This document shows positions 16,941 to 24,536 of a DNA stretch of 64,000 nt, one piece after another; positions within the stretch are counted from its first letter, which is position 1, and each line of letters begins with the position of its first letter. This DNA is from JAFGJQ01 sp964495075 (GTDB lineage Bacteria > Planctomycetota > Phycisphaerae > UBA1845): assembly GCA_964495075.1 (NCBI GenBank), contig CAZBUJ010000020.1, positions 1-64,000 on the forward strand. The letters are read 5' to 3'. The notes under the pieces are model-generated. The model was not told where the DNA came from and did not search any database. It saw nothing but the letters and a program-made list of their open reading frames with translations. The position numbers were made by a program, and so were the translations under genes.

Positions 16941-18116
16941 ATGCGTATCAGGTGGCGAGGGTTGGAACTGCCGAGCCGGGTGATCAAGGACGAGACGGTA
17001 AGCACCGACACGTATGGGCGCTTCACCATCGAGCCGTTCGAGCGCGGATTCGGGACCACGGTGGGCAACTCCCTCCGGCGGATCCTGCTGTCCAGCCTCG
17101 AAGGTGCGGCCGTCATCGCGGTCAAGATCGCTGACGCCCCTCATGAGTTTACGTCCCTGCCCGGCGTCCTCGAAGACGTCACGGACATCATCCTGAACAT
17201 CAAGAGCCTCGTCGTGAAAATCGAAGGGGATGAGGCCGACATCAAGCATATGAAGCTGGTGGCCGACCAGGCCGGCGAGATCCGGGCCGAGGCCATCGAG
17301 TGTGAAGCGGGCATCGAAATCATCAACAAGGACCAGCTGATCTGCACGTTGACCGACGATGTGCGGTTCGAGGTGGAAATGACGGCCGGCCGGGGCCGCG
17401 GGTACCAGACCGCCGAAGAGAACGAGGGGCTGGAGCAGGAGATCGGCGTTATCCCGGTCGATTCCGTCTTCTCGCCCGTGGTGCGGGTGCGGTACCGGAC
17501 GGAAGAAACCCGCGTCGGGCAGCGCACCAACTACGACCGGCTGATCCTCGAAGTCTGGACGCGGGGCACCGTCATGCCGGAGGACGCGGTCGTCGAAGCC
17601 GCCAAGATCCTGCGGAAGCACCTCAACCCCTTCGTGCAGTACTACGAGCTCGGTGACAGCATGGTGTCAGAGCCGCCGCCCCGCCCGACCGTCGAGGACC
17701 GGGTGGATTCGGAACTGCAGGCCCAGCTCTCCCGACCGATCTCCGAGCTCGACCTGTCCGTCCGGGCGAGCAACTGCCTGGAGTCGGCCCGGGTCACCAC
17801 CATCGGGGAACTGGTTCGCAAGACGGAAGCGGAACTGCTCCGCGTCCGTAGCTTCGGCAAGACGTCGTTGCGGGAGGTCCGGCGGAAGCTGGCCGACCTT
17901 GGCCTGGGACTCGGCATGAACGTCCCCCACGGCGGGGACGGCGGATTCGAAGGCGGCCCGGCCGACCCGAACGACATCATGACGCCGACGGTCACGGGGC
18001 TCGCGGATGACCTGGCCAGGCTGACCAGCCCGCCGCCGATCGGCGAGCCGGAACCGGACCCGGACAGCGAGGCGGACGGCCCGGAAGTGCCGGTCAACGA
18101 TCATCAGGAGGCATGA
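16941..18116 (+). CDS. rpoA: RNA polymerase alpha subunit
   Basis: Encodes the 391-residue alpha subunit. The N-terminal dimerisation domain includes GFGTTVGNSLRRILLSSLEGAAV, and the C-terminal DNA-binding domain (about residues 255-325) includes SVRASNCLESARVTTIGELV and SFGKTSLREV. It is about 60 residues longer than E. coli alpha owing to an acidic, Pro-rich tail after GLGMNVP. GAGGAGATC lies ahead of the ATG. Confidence 0.96.
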   Translation: MRIRWRGLELPSRVIKDETVSTDTYGRFTIEPFERGFGTTVGNSLRRILLSSLEGAAVIAVKIADAPHEFTSLPGVLEDVTDIILNIKSLVVKIEGDEADIKHMKLVADQAGEIRAEAIECEAGIEIINKDQLICTLTDDVRFEVEMTAGRGRGYQTAEENEGLEQEIGVIPVDSVFSPVVRVRYRTEETRVGQRTNYDRLILEVWTRGTVMPEDAVVEAAKILRKHLNPFVQYYELGDSMVSEPPPRPTVEDRVDSELQAQLSRPISELDLSVRASNCLESARVTTIGELVRKTEAELLRVRSFGKTSLREVRRKLADLGLGLGMNVPHGGDGGFEGGPADPNDIMTPTVTGLADDLARLTSPPPIGEPEPDPDSEADGPEVPVNDHQEA

Positions 18117-18223
18117 CGCCGTACGGCGCGGTGTGGTATCGCCGCGAAGCAACTACGGACAGAACGCCCGGTCGCGCGTAGGACGGCGACCGCAGAGCAG
18201 GAAACCCTTGTCGGGGCAGGATC

Positions 18224-18922
18224 ATGCGACACCGCATCACGTACAAGAAACTGAACCGCACGTCGGCCCACCGACGCGCCATGCAGCGTAATCTGGCCCA
18301 GAGCCTCATCGAGCACGGGCAGGTGCGCACCACGTTGGCCAAGGCCAAGGATATCCGGCCCTTCCTCGAGAAGCTCATCACGCTCGCCAAAAAGGCACGG
18401 GCGGGAAGCCAGACCGCACGGCGACAGATTCATAAACTGCTCTCCGCCCGGTCCCTGATCCCCGCCGAGCACCGCGAGTCCTACGATGATATGTCCGACG
18501 CCAAGCGAGCCGCCGCCCTGCGGTCTCCGAGCGGGCGTCGCCACCGGACCGGGCAGGCCAAAGGGCGGCTCGCGTTCACCGGCGAGTCGGTCGCCCACCG
18601 CTTGATCAACACCGTCGCCGCCCGGTTCGACGATCGCGAGGGCGGGTACACGCGACTCATCCGGTTGGCCAAGCCGCGGGTGGGCGATCATGGCCCCCAG
18701 GCCGTCGTCCAACTCGTGGGCGAAGAGAAGAGTCCGGGCCCGGTGGCCAAGGCCGGGAAGACGGCCCGGCGCCGGCGAGCCGATGCCCGCTACGCCTTGG
18801 CCGTCAAGTCCGCGCGCAAGGGCGGCAAGACCGCCGGCGCCGCCGCCCAACCGGCGGCCGAGACGCCCGTCGAAGAACCCCAATCGGGCGAGCCGACGGA
18901 GTCAACCGACGCGGACGCGTGA
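18224..18922 (+). CDS. rplQ: 50S ribosomal protein L17 with extensions
   Basis: Encodes L17, near the exit tunnel. The core RHRITYKKLNRTSAHRRAM and the later YTRLIRLAKPRVGDHGPQA are family motifs. At 232 residues it is nearly twice the length of E. coli L17. The extra residues are an internal stretch near 75-115 and a C-terminal tail of about 60 residues that turns from basic to Glu/Pro/Thr-rich. It closes the ribosomal superoperon. Confidence 0.94.
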   Translation: MRHRITYKKLNRTSAHRRAMQRNLAQSLIEHGQVRTTLAKAKDIRPFLEKLITLAKKARAGSQTARRQIHKLLSARSLIPAEHRESYDDMSDAKRAAALRSPSGRRHRTGQAKGRLAFTGESVAHRLINTVAARFDDREGGYTRLIRLAKPRVGDHGPQAVVQLVGEEKSPGPVAKAGKTARRRRADARYALAVKSARKGGKTAGAAAQPAAETPVEEPQSGEPTESTDADA

Positions 18923-19049
18923 CTCACGCGGCGGCGCCGGGTATCGCCGCCCGCCCACCGGGTCGGGGCCGGCGTGAGCTCGGGCCGCGGTGACGCGGAG
19001 CGGAGGCCGGTGCCCCGGCGTCTCACCCAGCCCATACCTGGAGGCTGCC

Positions 19050-19478
19050 ATGGCCCGCGATCCCAACTGCGTGTTTTGCAAGATCGTCGCCGGCGACATC
19101 CCCACCCATCGAATCCACGAGAGCGACGCCGGGTTGGCCTTCCTGGACGTGGGACCGCTCGCCGACGGGCACCTGCTCTGGGTGCCCAAGGACCACTACG
19201 AGCGGCTCGACGCGCTTCCGCCCGAACTGGCCGGTGCTCTGTGCGCGAGCCTGCCTCAACTCGGCCGGGCGGTGCAGCAGGTCACGCAGGCGGCGGGATA
19301 CAACGTGCTGCAGAACAATGGACGCGTGGCCGGGCAGGAAGTCAACCACGTTCACTTCCACATCATCCCTCGTGCGGCGGGTGACGGATTGGGATACCGG
19401 TGGCCGGCCAAGGAATATCCCGCCGGTCGGGCCGAAGAACTGGCAGAGCAGTTGCGATCGGCCTGTTCGGGGCCTTGA
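19050..19478 (+). CDS. HIT-family nucleotide-binding hydrolase
   Basis: Encodes a 142-residue histidine triad protein. The active-site motif HVHFHI is at 100-105, and the zinc-type N terminus CVFCKIVAGDIP is present. Bacterial relatives hydrolyse AMP-linked substrates such as adenosine phosphoramidates or dinucleoside polyphosphates; the real substrate here is unknown. ATG 19050 follows GGAGG by a few bases. It stands 127 bp after rplQ. Confidence 0.9.
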   Translation: MARDPNCVFCKIVAGDIPTHRIHESDAGLAFLDVGPLADGHLLWVPKDHYERLDALPPELAGALCASLPQLGRAVQQVTQAAGYNVLQNNGRVAGQEVNHVHFHIIPRAAGDGLGYRWPAKEYPAGRAEELAEQLRSACSGP

Positions 19479-19516
19479 CGCTGGCCGTGACGGTGCGGGA
19501 CGGCCCGACGGACGGC

Positions 19517-19545
19517 TTGTCGGGGCTTGCCCGCGTGCGTACAAT
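19517..19545 (+). promoter_or_regulatory. predicted promoter of the GT2 gene
   Basis: TTGTCG at 19517-19522 and TACAAT at 19540-19545 are separated by 17 bases. Transcription would start near 19552, about 35 bases before the glycosyltransferase start. Confidence 0.5.
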
Positions 19546-19585
19546 GCCTGCCGTGTCGGCCGGTGGCGCGGTGTGACCGTCGGAG

Positions 19586-21211
19586 ATGAGTGGGACAATC
19601 GGGTTGATTACGGAACAAGGCATCCATTACGCACTCTACGGCGCGTATTGCGTCGTGATGCTGATCATCTGTGTGTACGGGTTGCACCGGTATCACCTGG
19701 TGTACCTCTACTACAAGCACTCCCGCAACGTGCCCAAGCCGCCCGCCCCGTTCGACGAACTGCCGCGGGTGACGATCCAGTTGCCGATGTTCAACGAACG
19801 ATACGTCGCCCGGCGCATCATCGAGACCACCTGCGCGATCGACTACCCACGCCACCGGCTGCAGATCCAGGTGCTCGATGACTCGACGGATGATACGGTG
19901 CAGATCGCCGGTGACACCGTCCGCCGCATGCGGGAGCAGGGCATCGATATCGTCCACCTGCACCGCCGGAACCGCGAAGGCTACAAGGCCGGCGCCCTCG
20001 ACGCCGGGCTCAAGTCGGCCACCGGCGAGTTCGTCTGCATCTTCGACGCCGATTTCATGCCGCCCCCCAGAATTCTTCTCGACACCATTCACTACTTCGC
20101 CGATCCGACGGTGGGGATGGTGCAGGCTCGCTGGGACCACATCAACCGGGATCAGTCGCTGTTGACCCGGACGCAGGCGATTCTGCTCGACGGTCATTTC
20201 GTGATGGAGCACGGGGCCCGCAACCGCAGCGGCCGCTTCATGAGCTTCAACGGCACCGCCGGGTTGTGGCGGAAGACGTGCATCGAACAAGCCGGCGGGT
20301 GGGAACACGACACCCTCACCGAGGACCTCGACCTGTCCTACCGCGCGCAGCTCAAGGGCTGGCGATTCCTGTTCCTGCCGGCCATCACGTCTCCGGCCGA
20401 GCTGCCGCCCGACATGACGGCGTTCAAGGCACAACAGCACCGGTGGGCCAAGGGCGGCGCCCAGACGTGCCGCAAACTGCTGCCGCGCATCCTTCGATCC
20501 CGCCTGCCCGCGCGGATCAAGCTGGAAGCGTTCTTCCACCTGACCAGCTGCACCGTCTACCTGTACATGGTGGCCCTGACCGTGCTCCTGCTGCCCGTCC
20601 TTCTGTTGCGATCGGATGGGCAGGCGCCTTCGGCGTTTCGCGTGTACCTGATCGACGTGTCGTTGTTTATCGTGGCGAGTTGTTCCGCCAGCACGTTCTA
20701 CGTGTGCAGCCAGCGCGAACTCAACCGAACCTGGGCCGACAGCCTCAAGTACCTGCCGTTCCTGATGGCGTTGGGCATCGGCATCTGCTTCAACAACGCG
20801 ATCGCCATGCTCCAGGGCTTCTTCGGCAAGCCCAGCGAGTTCGTGCGGACGCCCAAGTTCGGGGTGGCCAGCGCGACGGAACGCGCGTGGCGACAACGCG
20901 ATCACTACACCCGCCGGCGGCGATCGATCCCCTGGCTGCCGATCGTGGAGATGCTGATGGGCGGCAATATGGCCGTCTGCCTGGTCCTCTGCATCCGCAC
21001 CGGGTGGGTCACGATCGGGGCGTTCTTCATGTCCTTGTTCACCGTCGGCTTCTTGTATGTCGGGTTGACCTCACTGCTCGGACCACGGTTCGCCGTCGGT
21101 CTCGGTCGCGCCGCGGAACCGGTCGACGGTCCGGCCTCAGACGCCGTTGGTGCCGTCCGCGTGCCGCAAGGCCGCGACTCGACATCAGCGCCCAACCCGC
21201 CCCGCCCCTGA
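19586..21211 (+). CDS. processive family 2 glycosyltransferase (CslA-like)
   Basis: Encodes a 541-residue inner-membrane beta-glycosyltransferase of the cellulose/mannan synthase type. Catalytic motifs are intact: DDS at 98-100, DAD at 154-156, TED at 245-247 and QQHRW at 283-287. One N-terminal membrane helix (about 15-38) precedes the GT domain, and at least four follow it (about 325-480). The sequence is closest in style to CslA-type glucomannan synthases, which link GDP- or UDP-sugars into a beta-1,4 chain, but the polymer cannot be read from sequence. No c-di-GMP-binding PilZ domain is apparent. Confidence 0.82.
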   Translation: MSGTIGLITEQGIHYALYGAYCVVMLIICVYGLHRYHLVYLYYKHSRNVPKPPAPFDELPRVTIQLPMFNERYVARRIIETTCAIDYPRHRLQIQVLDDSTDDTVQIAGDTVRRMREQGIDIVHLHRRNREGYKAGALDAGLKSATGEFVCIFDADFMPPPRILLDTIHYFADPTVGMVQARWDHINRDQSLLTRTQAILLDGHFVMEHGARNRSGRFMSFNGTAGLWRKTCIEQAGGWEHDTLTEDLDLSYRAQLKGWRFLFLPAITSPAELPPDMTAFKAQQHRWAKGGAQTCRKLLPRILRSRLPARIKLEAFFHLTSCTVYLYMVALTVLLLPVLLLRSDGQAPSAFRVYLIDVSLFIVASCSASTFYVCSQRELNRTWADSLKYLPFLMALGIGICFNNAIAMLQGFFGKPSEFVRTPKFGVASATERAWRQRDHYTRRRRSIPWLPIVEMLMGGNMAVCLVLCIRTGWVTIGAFFMSLFTVGFLYVGLTSLLGPRFAVGLGRAAEPVDGPASDAVGAVRVPQGRDSTSAPNPPRP

Positions 21212-21297
21212 CGAGCCGAGCTGGCTTTGCCCCTAACCTCCTTTAAAAAATACGGTTACGAATGGAGAAAAATAGTACCTGTTTAGGTCTATTTTCG

Positions 21298-21326
21298 TTG
21301 ACACAGCCGGCGCGGTCGGGTACCGT
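21298..21326 (+). promoter_or_regulatory. predicted promoter of an orphan small RNA
   Basis: TTGACA at 21298-21303 and TACCGT at 21321-21326 are separated by 17 bases. An A/T-rich tract (21243-21297) of a kind rare in this genome precedes it and could be an UP element. It leads into a stretch without a convincing ORF that ends at a strong terminator at 21416. Confidence 0.5.
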
Positions 21327-21332
21327 GGAACC

Positions 21333-21446
21333 ATCGGGCCGGGGGGGACTGAACGAGGTGGGAGGAACTGCCCGGGGGGTATTGAGTCGGGCTGAGGGAT
21401 CGGGGTTCTCCCATCGGGCAGGTCTTGGGACCTGCCCAATTTTATT
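21333..21446 (+). ncRNA. candidate small RNA, about 110 nt
   Basis: The segment between a TTGACA-N17-TACCGT promoter and a classic intrinsic terminator has no convincing reading frame. It is purine-rich, with several G runs and a GAGGTGGGAGGAA element, and a CCCGGGGGG block that can pair with the first G/C run. I do not recognise it as 6S, SRP, tmRNA or RNase P RNA. Function is unknown. It lies between the GT2 gene and the converging truB gene. Confidence 0.4.
21416..21446 (+). terminator. intrinsic terminator
   Basis: GGGCAGGTC (21416-21424), loop TTGG, GACCTGCCC (21429-21437), then AATTTTATT. The stem is nine perfect GC-rich pairs. It would end the candidate small RNA; it also lies downstream of the GT2 gene. 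On the opposite strand the T-run is replaced by AATAAAATT before the stem, so it works best on the plus strand. Confidence 0.7.
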
Positions 21447-21756
21447 GCGCCGATCGGCTGGCACCACGGCTTCGCAATTCCGCATGTCATCCAAGTGTCG
21501 CATTGATGACACCAAATCGGGAACACGTCGAGCGGGCGCCCGGCGCCGCGGGATCCGATACGACACGGAGGAATCCCCGGTATCCGCCTCCCGCCGCGAA
21601 GGAGCAGACTTCCTTGGGTTCGGACGTGTCGGGGATGAGCGGAAACGAACGCTCATACCCCAACCTCGTGCCACACCTCCAGACCACAACGGCCGCAGCC
21701 GGCATTGGAAGAACGATGATCAGTTCCGGAAGATGCTCAACGCCATGCGTTGCGGC
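21447..21756. other. intergenic stretch with a strong hairpin
   Basis: No gene is supported here. At 21631-21661 GGGGATGAGCG and CGCTCATACCCC form an 11-bp stem with one bulged base and an 8-base loop, GAAACGAA. It lies about 100 bp past the truB stop and could stabilise or terminate the truB transcript, although no T-run follows. Confidence 0.4.
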
Positions 21757-22458
21757 CTAGCCGGCGCTCACCAGCTCGCGGGCGCGGTCCAGCGGAATCA
21801 GGTAGTCGTCGGGGCCCTCGGCGGCTTCGAGCCGTTCGAACGTCCAGGCGTCGGCCAGGGTGAAGGGGCCGACCGCCGTGCGGGTCAGGGCGGTCAGACA
21901 GCCACCCGTGCCCAGGGCGATCCCCAAATCGCGGATCACCGACCGGACGTACGTGCCCCGGCCGCAGGCCAGCTCGAACTCGACCTCCGGCCAGTCGTAC
22001 CGACGCAGGTCCAGCGAGTAGATCGTGACCGGGCGGGGTTGGAGTTCGACGGTCTCGCCTCGGCGGGCCCGCTTGTAGGCCGGCCGGCCGCCGACCTTGA
22101 CCGCGCTGATCTGCGGCGGAATCTGCTCGATCCGGCCGACGAAGCGACCGAGCGCCTCGGTAACCGCTTCGCGGGATGGGATCGCGTCGACGCCCACCGG
22201 GGTCAGCAGGCTGTCGCTGTCGAAGGATTCGCTGGTCACGTCCAGCCGGGCGACGGTCCGGTAGGCCTTGGGCTGGTCCATGATCTTTTCGACCAGCTTG
22301 GTGGCTTTGCCGAGGCACAGCACCAGCACGCCCGCCGCGCCGGGGTCAAGCGTTCCGGCGTGGCCGCTCTTGCGTACGCGCGTCGTCTTGCGGACCCGGT
22401 ACACGGCTTTGGCGGAGGTGATTCCGACCGGTTTGTGCAGATTAATGATCCCGTCCAT
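21757..22458 (-). CDS. truB: tRNA pseudouridine(55) synthase
   Basis: Encodes the 233-residue enzyme that makes pseudouridine 55 in the T-loop of tRNAs. The catalytic Asp is in GHAGTLDPGAAGVL near residue 40, and the start MDGIINLHKPVGITS is typical. RGTYVRSVIRDLG near residue 175 is also conserved. The frame is open 31 codons upstream of this ATG without similarity. It stands apart from rbfA and infB, its common partners. Confidence 0.94.
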   Translation of the reverse strand: MDGIINLHKPVGITSAKAVYRVRKTTRVRKSGHAGTLDPGAAGVLVLCLGKATKLVEKIMDQPKAYRTVARLDVTSESFDSDSLLTPVGVDAIPSREAVTEALGRFVGRIEQIPPQISAVKVGGRPAYKRARRGETVELQPRPVTIYSLDLRRYDWPEVEFELACGRGTYVRSVIRDLGIALGTGGCLTALTRTAVGPFTLADAWTFERLEAAEGPDDYLIPLDRARELVSAG

Positions 22459-22563
22459 GCGGGTCGTCGAGAAAGGAACCGACCCGCCGACCGCGCCGGG
22501 GTCGCAACGCGGATCCCGGCGCGGTGGGCCGGCCGACTGAATCATGATCAAGGCGGAGGGAGA

Positions 22564-22929
22564 CTACTTGGGCTCGACCTCCGCTTCCGGCTTCTTCAGG
22601 ACCACGTAGCGCGTGGTCATCGGACCATCCGGATAGAGCTGGAACTTGCCGTCCAGCCGCAGGGCACCCGCGTAGGAGGTCGTGGTGCCGTTCTTGGGCG
22701 TCAGGCCCAAGGTCGATCCGTCCCACGAATAATCGCCGAGCATCGACGCCCCATCCGCGGTCGTGGAATTGTACGTGCCGCCCTCGTCAAAGGTGATCGA
22801 CTCGAACGGGACCAGGTCGGTCGCGTCTTTCGGCGAGAACGAGTCCACTTGCCACGTACCCACAATGCTGCATCCGGTAAGGGCCGGCGCAAGCACCAGC
22901 ACCAACGCACCAACAAGCATCCGCTTCAT
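22564..22929 (-). CDS. small lipoprotein of unknown function
   Basis: Encodes 121 residues with a lipoprotein signal peptide: basic MKR, a hydrophobic stretch, then the lipobox LTGC at 17-20. The mature part begins IVGTWQVDSF and contains several short beta-like repeats (ITFDEGGTYN, LGDYSWDGSTLGLT), a pattern seen in lipocalin-like DUF domains, but no family is certain. GGAGG at 22936-22940 (complement) sets the start. It is transcribed away from the fmdB-like gene from a shared 200-bp region. Confidence 0.65.
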   Translation of the reverse strand: MKRMLVGALVLVLAPALTGCSIVGTWQVDSFSPKDATDLVPFESITFDEGGTYNSTTADGASMLGDYSWDGSTLGLTPKNGTTTSYAGALRLDGKFQLYPDGPMTTRYVVLKKPEAEVEPK

Positions 22930-23020
22930 CATTAACCTCCCGAATCTCACGATGTCAGCATGAACGATTTCCCCGGACCCGATGTCGACTGCCACGCCGC
23001 CAGGACACCGGGTTGGTAGC

Positions 23021-23050
23021 ACCTTAGCATCGGCCCGGCGCCGCTGTCAA
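23021..23050 (-). promoter_or_regulatory. predicted promoter of the small lipoprotein gene
   Basis: On the minus strand TTGACA (23050-23045) and TAAGGT (23026-23021) are separated by 18 bases. Transcription would start about 85 bases before the lipoprotein ATG. Confidence 0.45.
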
Positions 23051-23077
23051 CGATTATCGCGGGTGGCCGGTGGTCGC

Positions 23078-23106
23078 TTGCAGCCCTCCGCAGCGCGTTC
23101 TATACT
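23078..23106 (+). promoter_or_regulatory. predicted promoter of the FmdB-type gene
   Basis: TTGCAG at 23078-23083 and TATACT at 23101-23106 with a 17-base spacer. Transcription would start near 23113, about 23 bases before the GTG start at 23136. It overlaps no part of the divergent promoter at 23021-23050. Confidence 0.6.
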
Positions 23107-23135
23107 GCCCCCTTGCGAAACTGGGAGGACCAGCG

Positions 23136-23363
23136 GTGCCGGTGTATGAATACGTGTGTAACTCCTGCGGGACGGCGTTCGAACACTTGTCGAAGTCGAT
23201 GACCAGTCGCGAGAAGGTGACCTGCCCGGAGTGCGAATCCAAGGACGTGGCCCGTCAGCATAGTTCCTTTGCCGCACACCAGGCGGCGCGGCCGAGTGCG
23301 GCTCCGCCGGGGCCGTGTGGCCAGTGTGACGCGGGGTCGTGTCCCGGGCGAATGATGTCCTGA
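23136..23363 (+). CDS. FmdB-family zinc ribbon protein
   Basis: Encodes a 75-residue protein with the regulatory-FmdB type zinc ribbon: VYEYVCNSCGTAFEH and VTCPECES supply two C-x2-C pairs. A low-complexity C-terminal tail has further cysteines (CGQCDAGSC). It starts with GTG, with GGGAGG seven bases upstream. The family is widespread but its function is not established. Confidence 0.85.
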   Translation: MPVYEYVCNSCGTAFEHLSKSMTSREKVTCPECESKDVARQHSSFAAHQAARPSAAPPGPCGQCDAGSCPGRMMS

Positions 23364-23382
23364 ATGCGGTGGGGATTCCCGG

Positions 23383-23877
23383 ATGGCTGCGCGACAGTCG
23401 TACGAACAACCGTTGGCCCGGATCTGCCTCGCGGGATTGTTGTCCTGGCTGATCCCGGGCGCGGGGCACATCTTCATCGGGCAGCGCACCCGCGGGCTGA
23501 TCCTCCTGGTAACCATCGCGGTGACCTTCTGGGTCGGGATCGGCATCGGCGGCGTGTACGACACGGTCTATCCCCAGAAGCGGTTTCCCTGGTTCATGGC
23601 ACAGATCTGCACGGGCGGTCACGGACTTCTGGCGTACGCGTGGGGCGAGAGTCTGCGGCCGCCACCGCCGCTGCGCGGCACGCCCATCCCGTTCCGGAAC
23701 CCCTCGTTCACCAGTGTCGACGCCGCCGTCGTGTATACCGGCATCGCCGGCCTGCTGAACCTGCTGGTCATCCTCGACGCCATCGGACGGGCGGATCGGC
23801 CGCGGGAACAGGAGTCCGAGCGCCGGCGCCGGGCGTCCGGAGTCGCGGCGACCGCTCGAGAGGAGACGGTCGCATGA
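23383..23877 (+). CDS. small membrane protein (DUF6677-like)
   Basis: Encodes 164 residues with a TM2-like N-terminal part: LLSWLIPGAGHIFIGQRTRGLILL, followed by two more hydrophobic segments at about 45-60 and 115-135. The PGAGHxxIGQ motif is typical of planctomycete proteins I recall as DUF6677, but I cannot confirm the family. The C terminus is charged and probably cytoplasmic. It overlaps the next gene by four bases (ATGA). Confidence 0.65.
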   Translation: MAARQSYEQPLARICLAGLLSWLIPGAGHIFIGQRTRGLILLVTIAVTFWVGIGIGGVYDTVYPQKRFPWFMAQICTGGHGLLAYAWGESLRPPPPLRGTPIPFRNPSFTSVDAAVVYTGIAGLLNLLVILDAIGRADRPREQESERRRRASGVAATAREETVA

Positions 23878-24113
23878 CGGCCGGCATGAACGTGATCCTC
23901 GCGTACGTCGTGATCAACGGCATCTGGCGCATGCTGCTCCTTTTGCCGTTGGCCTTCAGCGTGGCCGTCGTCTACAAGACCACGCGTTGCCCCACCACGC
24001 GTGAGATTCCGGTCGCCGTCATCGCACTGTGGTTGACCATCGGTATCGGCATGTTCGCCGTCGGCTTAATCGCCTGGCTGGTCTTCATGATCTGCGTGGA
24101 GTGGACAGGATGA
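23874..24113 (+). CDS. small membrane protein of unknown function
   Basis: Encodes 79 residues with two predicted membrane helices (about 6-34 and 47-74) and a short basic loop, KTTRCPTTRE. The start overlaps the stop of the preceding membrane protein gene, so the two are probably co-translated. Its last 29 bases overlap the convergent holin-like gene. Confidence 0.6.
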   Translation: MTAGMNVILAYVVINGIWRMLLLLPLAFSVAVVYKTTRCPTTREIPVAVIALWLTIGIGMFAVGLIAWLVFMICVEWTG

Positions 24114-24363
24114 CCCGGGCCGCGTCGGGCCCGCGCGGGGGCTGGCCGGGCGGTGACGGGGAGGACGCCTTCCGGCCGGCATCTTCATGGGCAATCCCCA
24201 GGATGAGCGATGCGCCGACGCCCAGGATGGTGAGCACCAACTCCTGGGACACGTCCAGCCCGTGGTCGGCCAGGTAGGCCACCAGCACGGTGGCCACCGC
24301 CACACGCAGTTTCCGTGACCGCAACGGCTGGATGATTCCCTTCGCTATCGATGCGATCGACAT
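24085..24363 (-). CDS. small holin-like membrane protein
   Basis: Encodes 92 residues. The N-terminal LRSRKLRVAVATVLVAYLADHG, a short link, then LVLTILGVGASLILGIAHEDAGRK is the layout of small prophage proteins often annotated as hypothetical or holin-like: two membrane segments with a conserved G-x-x-x-E-D after the second. The last 30 residues are Pro/Arg-rich and dispensable-looking. AGGAG lies eight bases before the ATG. It is the last gene of the minus-strand run that starts with the S24 repressor. No lysis enzyme is nearby, so a holin role is only a possibility. Confidence 0.55.
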   Translation of the reverse strand: MSIASIAKGIIQPLRSRKLRVAVATVLVAYLADHGLDVSQELVLTILGVGASLILGIAHEDAGRKASSPSPPGQPPRGPDAARVILSTPRRS

Positions 24364-24408
24364 GGTTGGATTCTCCTGCCGACTCCGATGGTCGGCGCGT
24401 TTCGAGGG

Positions 24409-24519
24409 TCAGGCCGTTCTCCGGCGGTGTGGCCAACCGGGTGTCGGCGCCGGCGAAACCGCCGACACCCGGTCGGTTGGGTGAAGGAGGATTGGCGTGT
24501 ATCGGTCAAGAAGGACCAT
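24409..24519 (-). CDS. short ORF with strong ribosome-binding site
   Basis: Encodes a 36-residue peptide starting MVLLDRYTPILLHPTDR and ending in RRRTA. AGGAGG lies eight bases upstream of its ATG, and it sits between the ATPase-acetyltransferase gene and the holin-like gene, 17 bases after the former's stop. No family is recognised. A long hairpin lies inside it, so it could also be a leader-type ORF that controls the next gene. Confidence 0.4.
   Translation of the reverse strand: MVLLDRYTPILLHPTDRVSAVSPAPTPGWPHRRRTA
24437..24472 (-). promoter_or_regulatory. 12-bp perfect inverted repeat inside the cassette
   Basis: CCGGGTGTCGGC (24437-24448) and GCCGACACCCGG (24461-24472) form a perfect 12-bp stem with a 12-base loop. 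There is no T-run after it on either strand. It falls inside the 36-codon ORF and upstream of the holin-like gene, so it may limit read-through or translation of that gene. Confidence 0.5.
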
Positions 24520-24536
24520 CGGATGGCCTCCTGGTT

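Noticed and set aside
19352..20905. Minus-strand open frame of 517 codons opposite the GT2 gene
   Set aside because: All catalytic motifs of the glycosyltransferase are on the plus strand, and the antisense product has no recognisable motif.
21487..21705. Minus-strand 72-codon ORF between the small RNA and truB
   Set aside because: No ribosome-binding site, no family, and composition like random translation.
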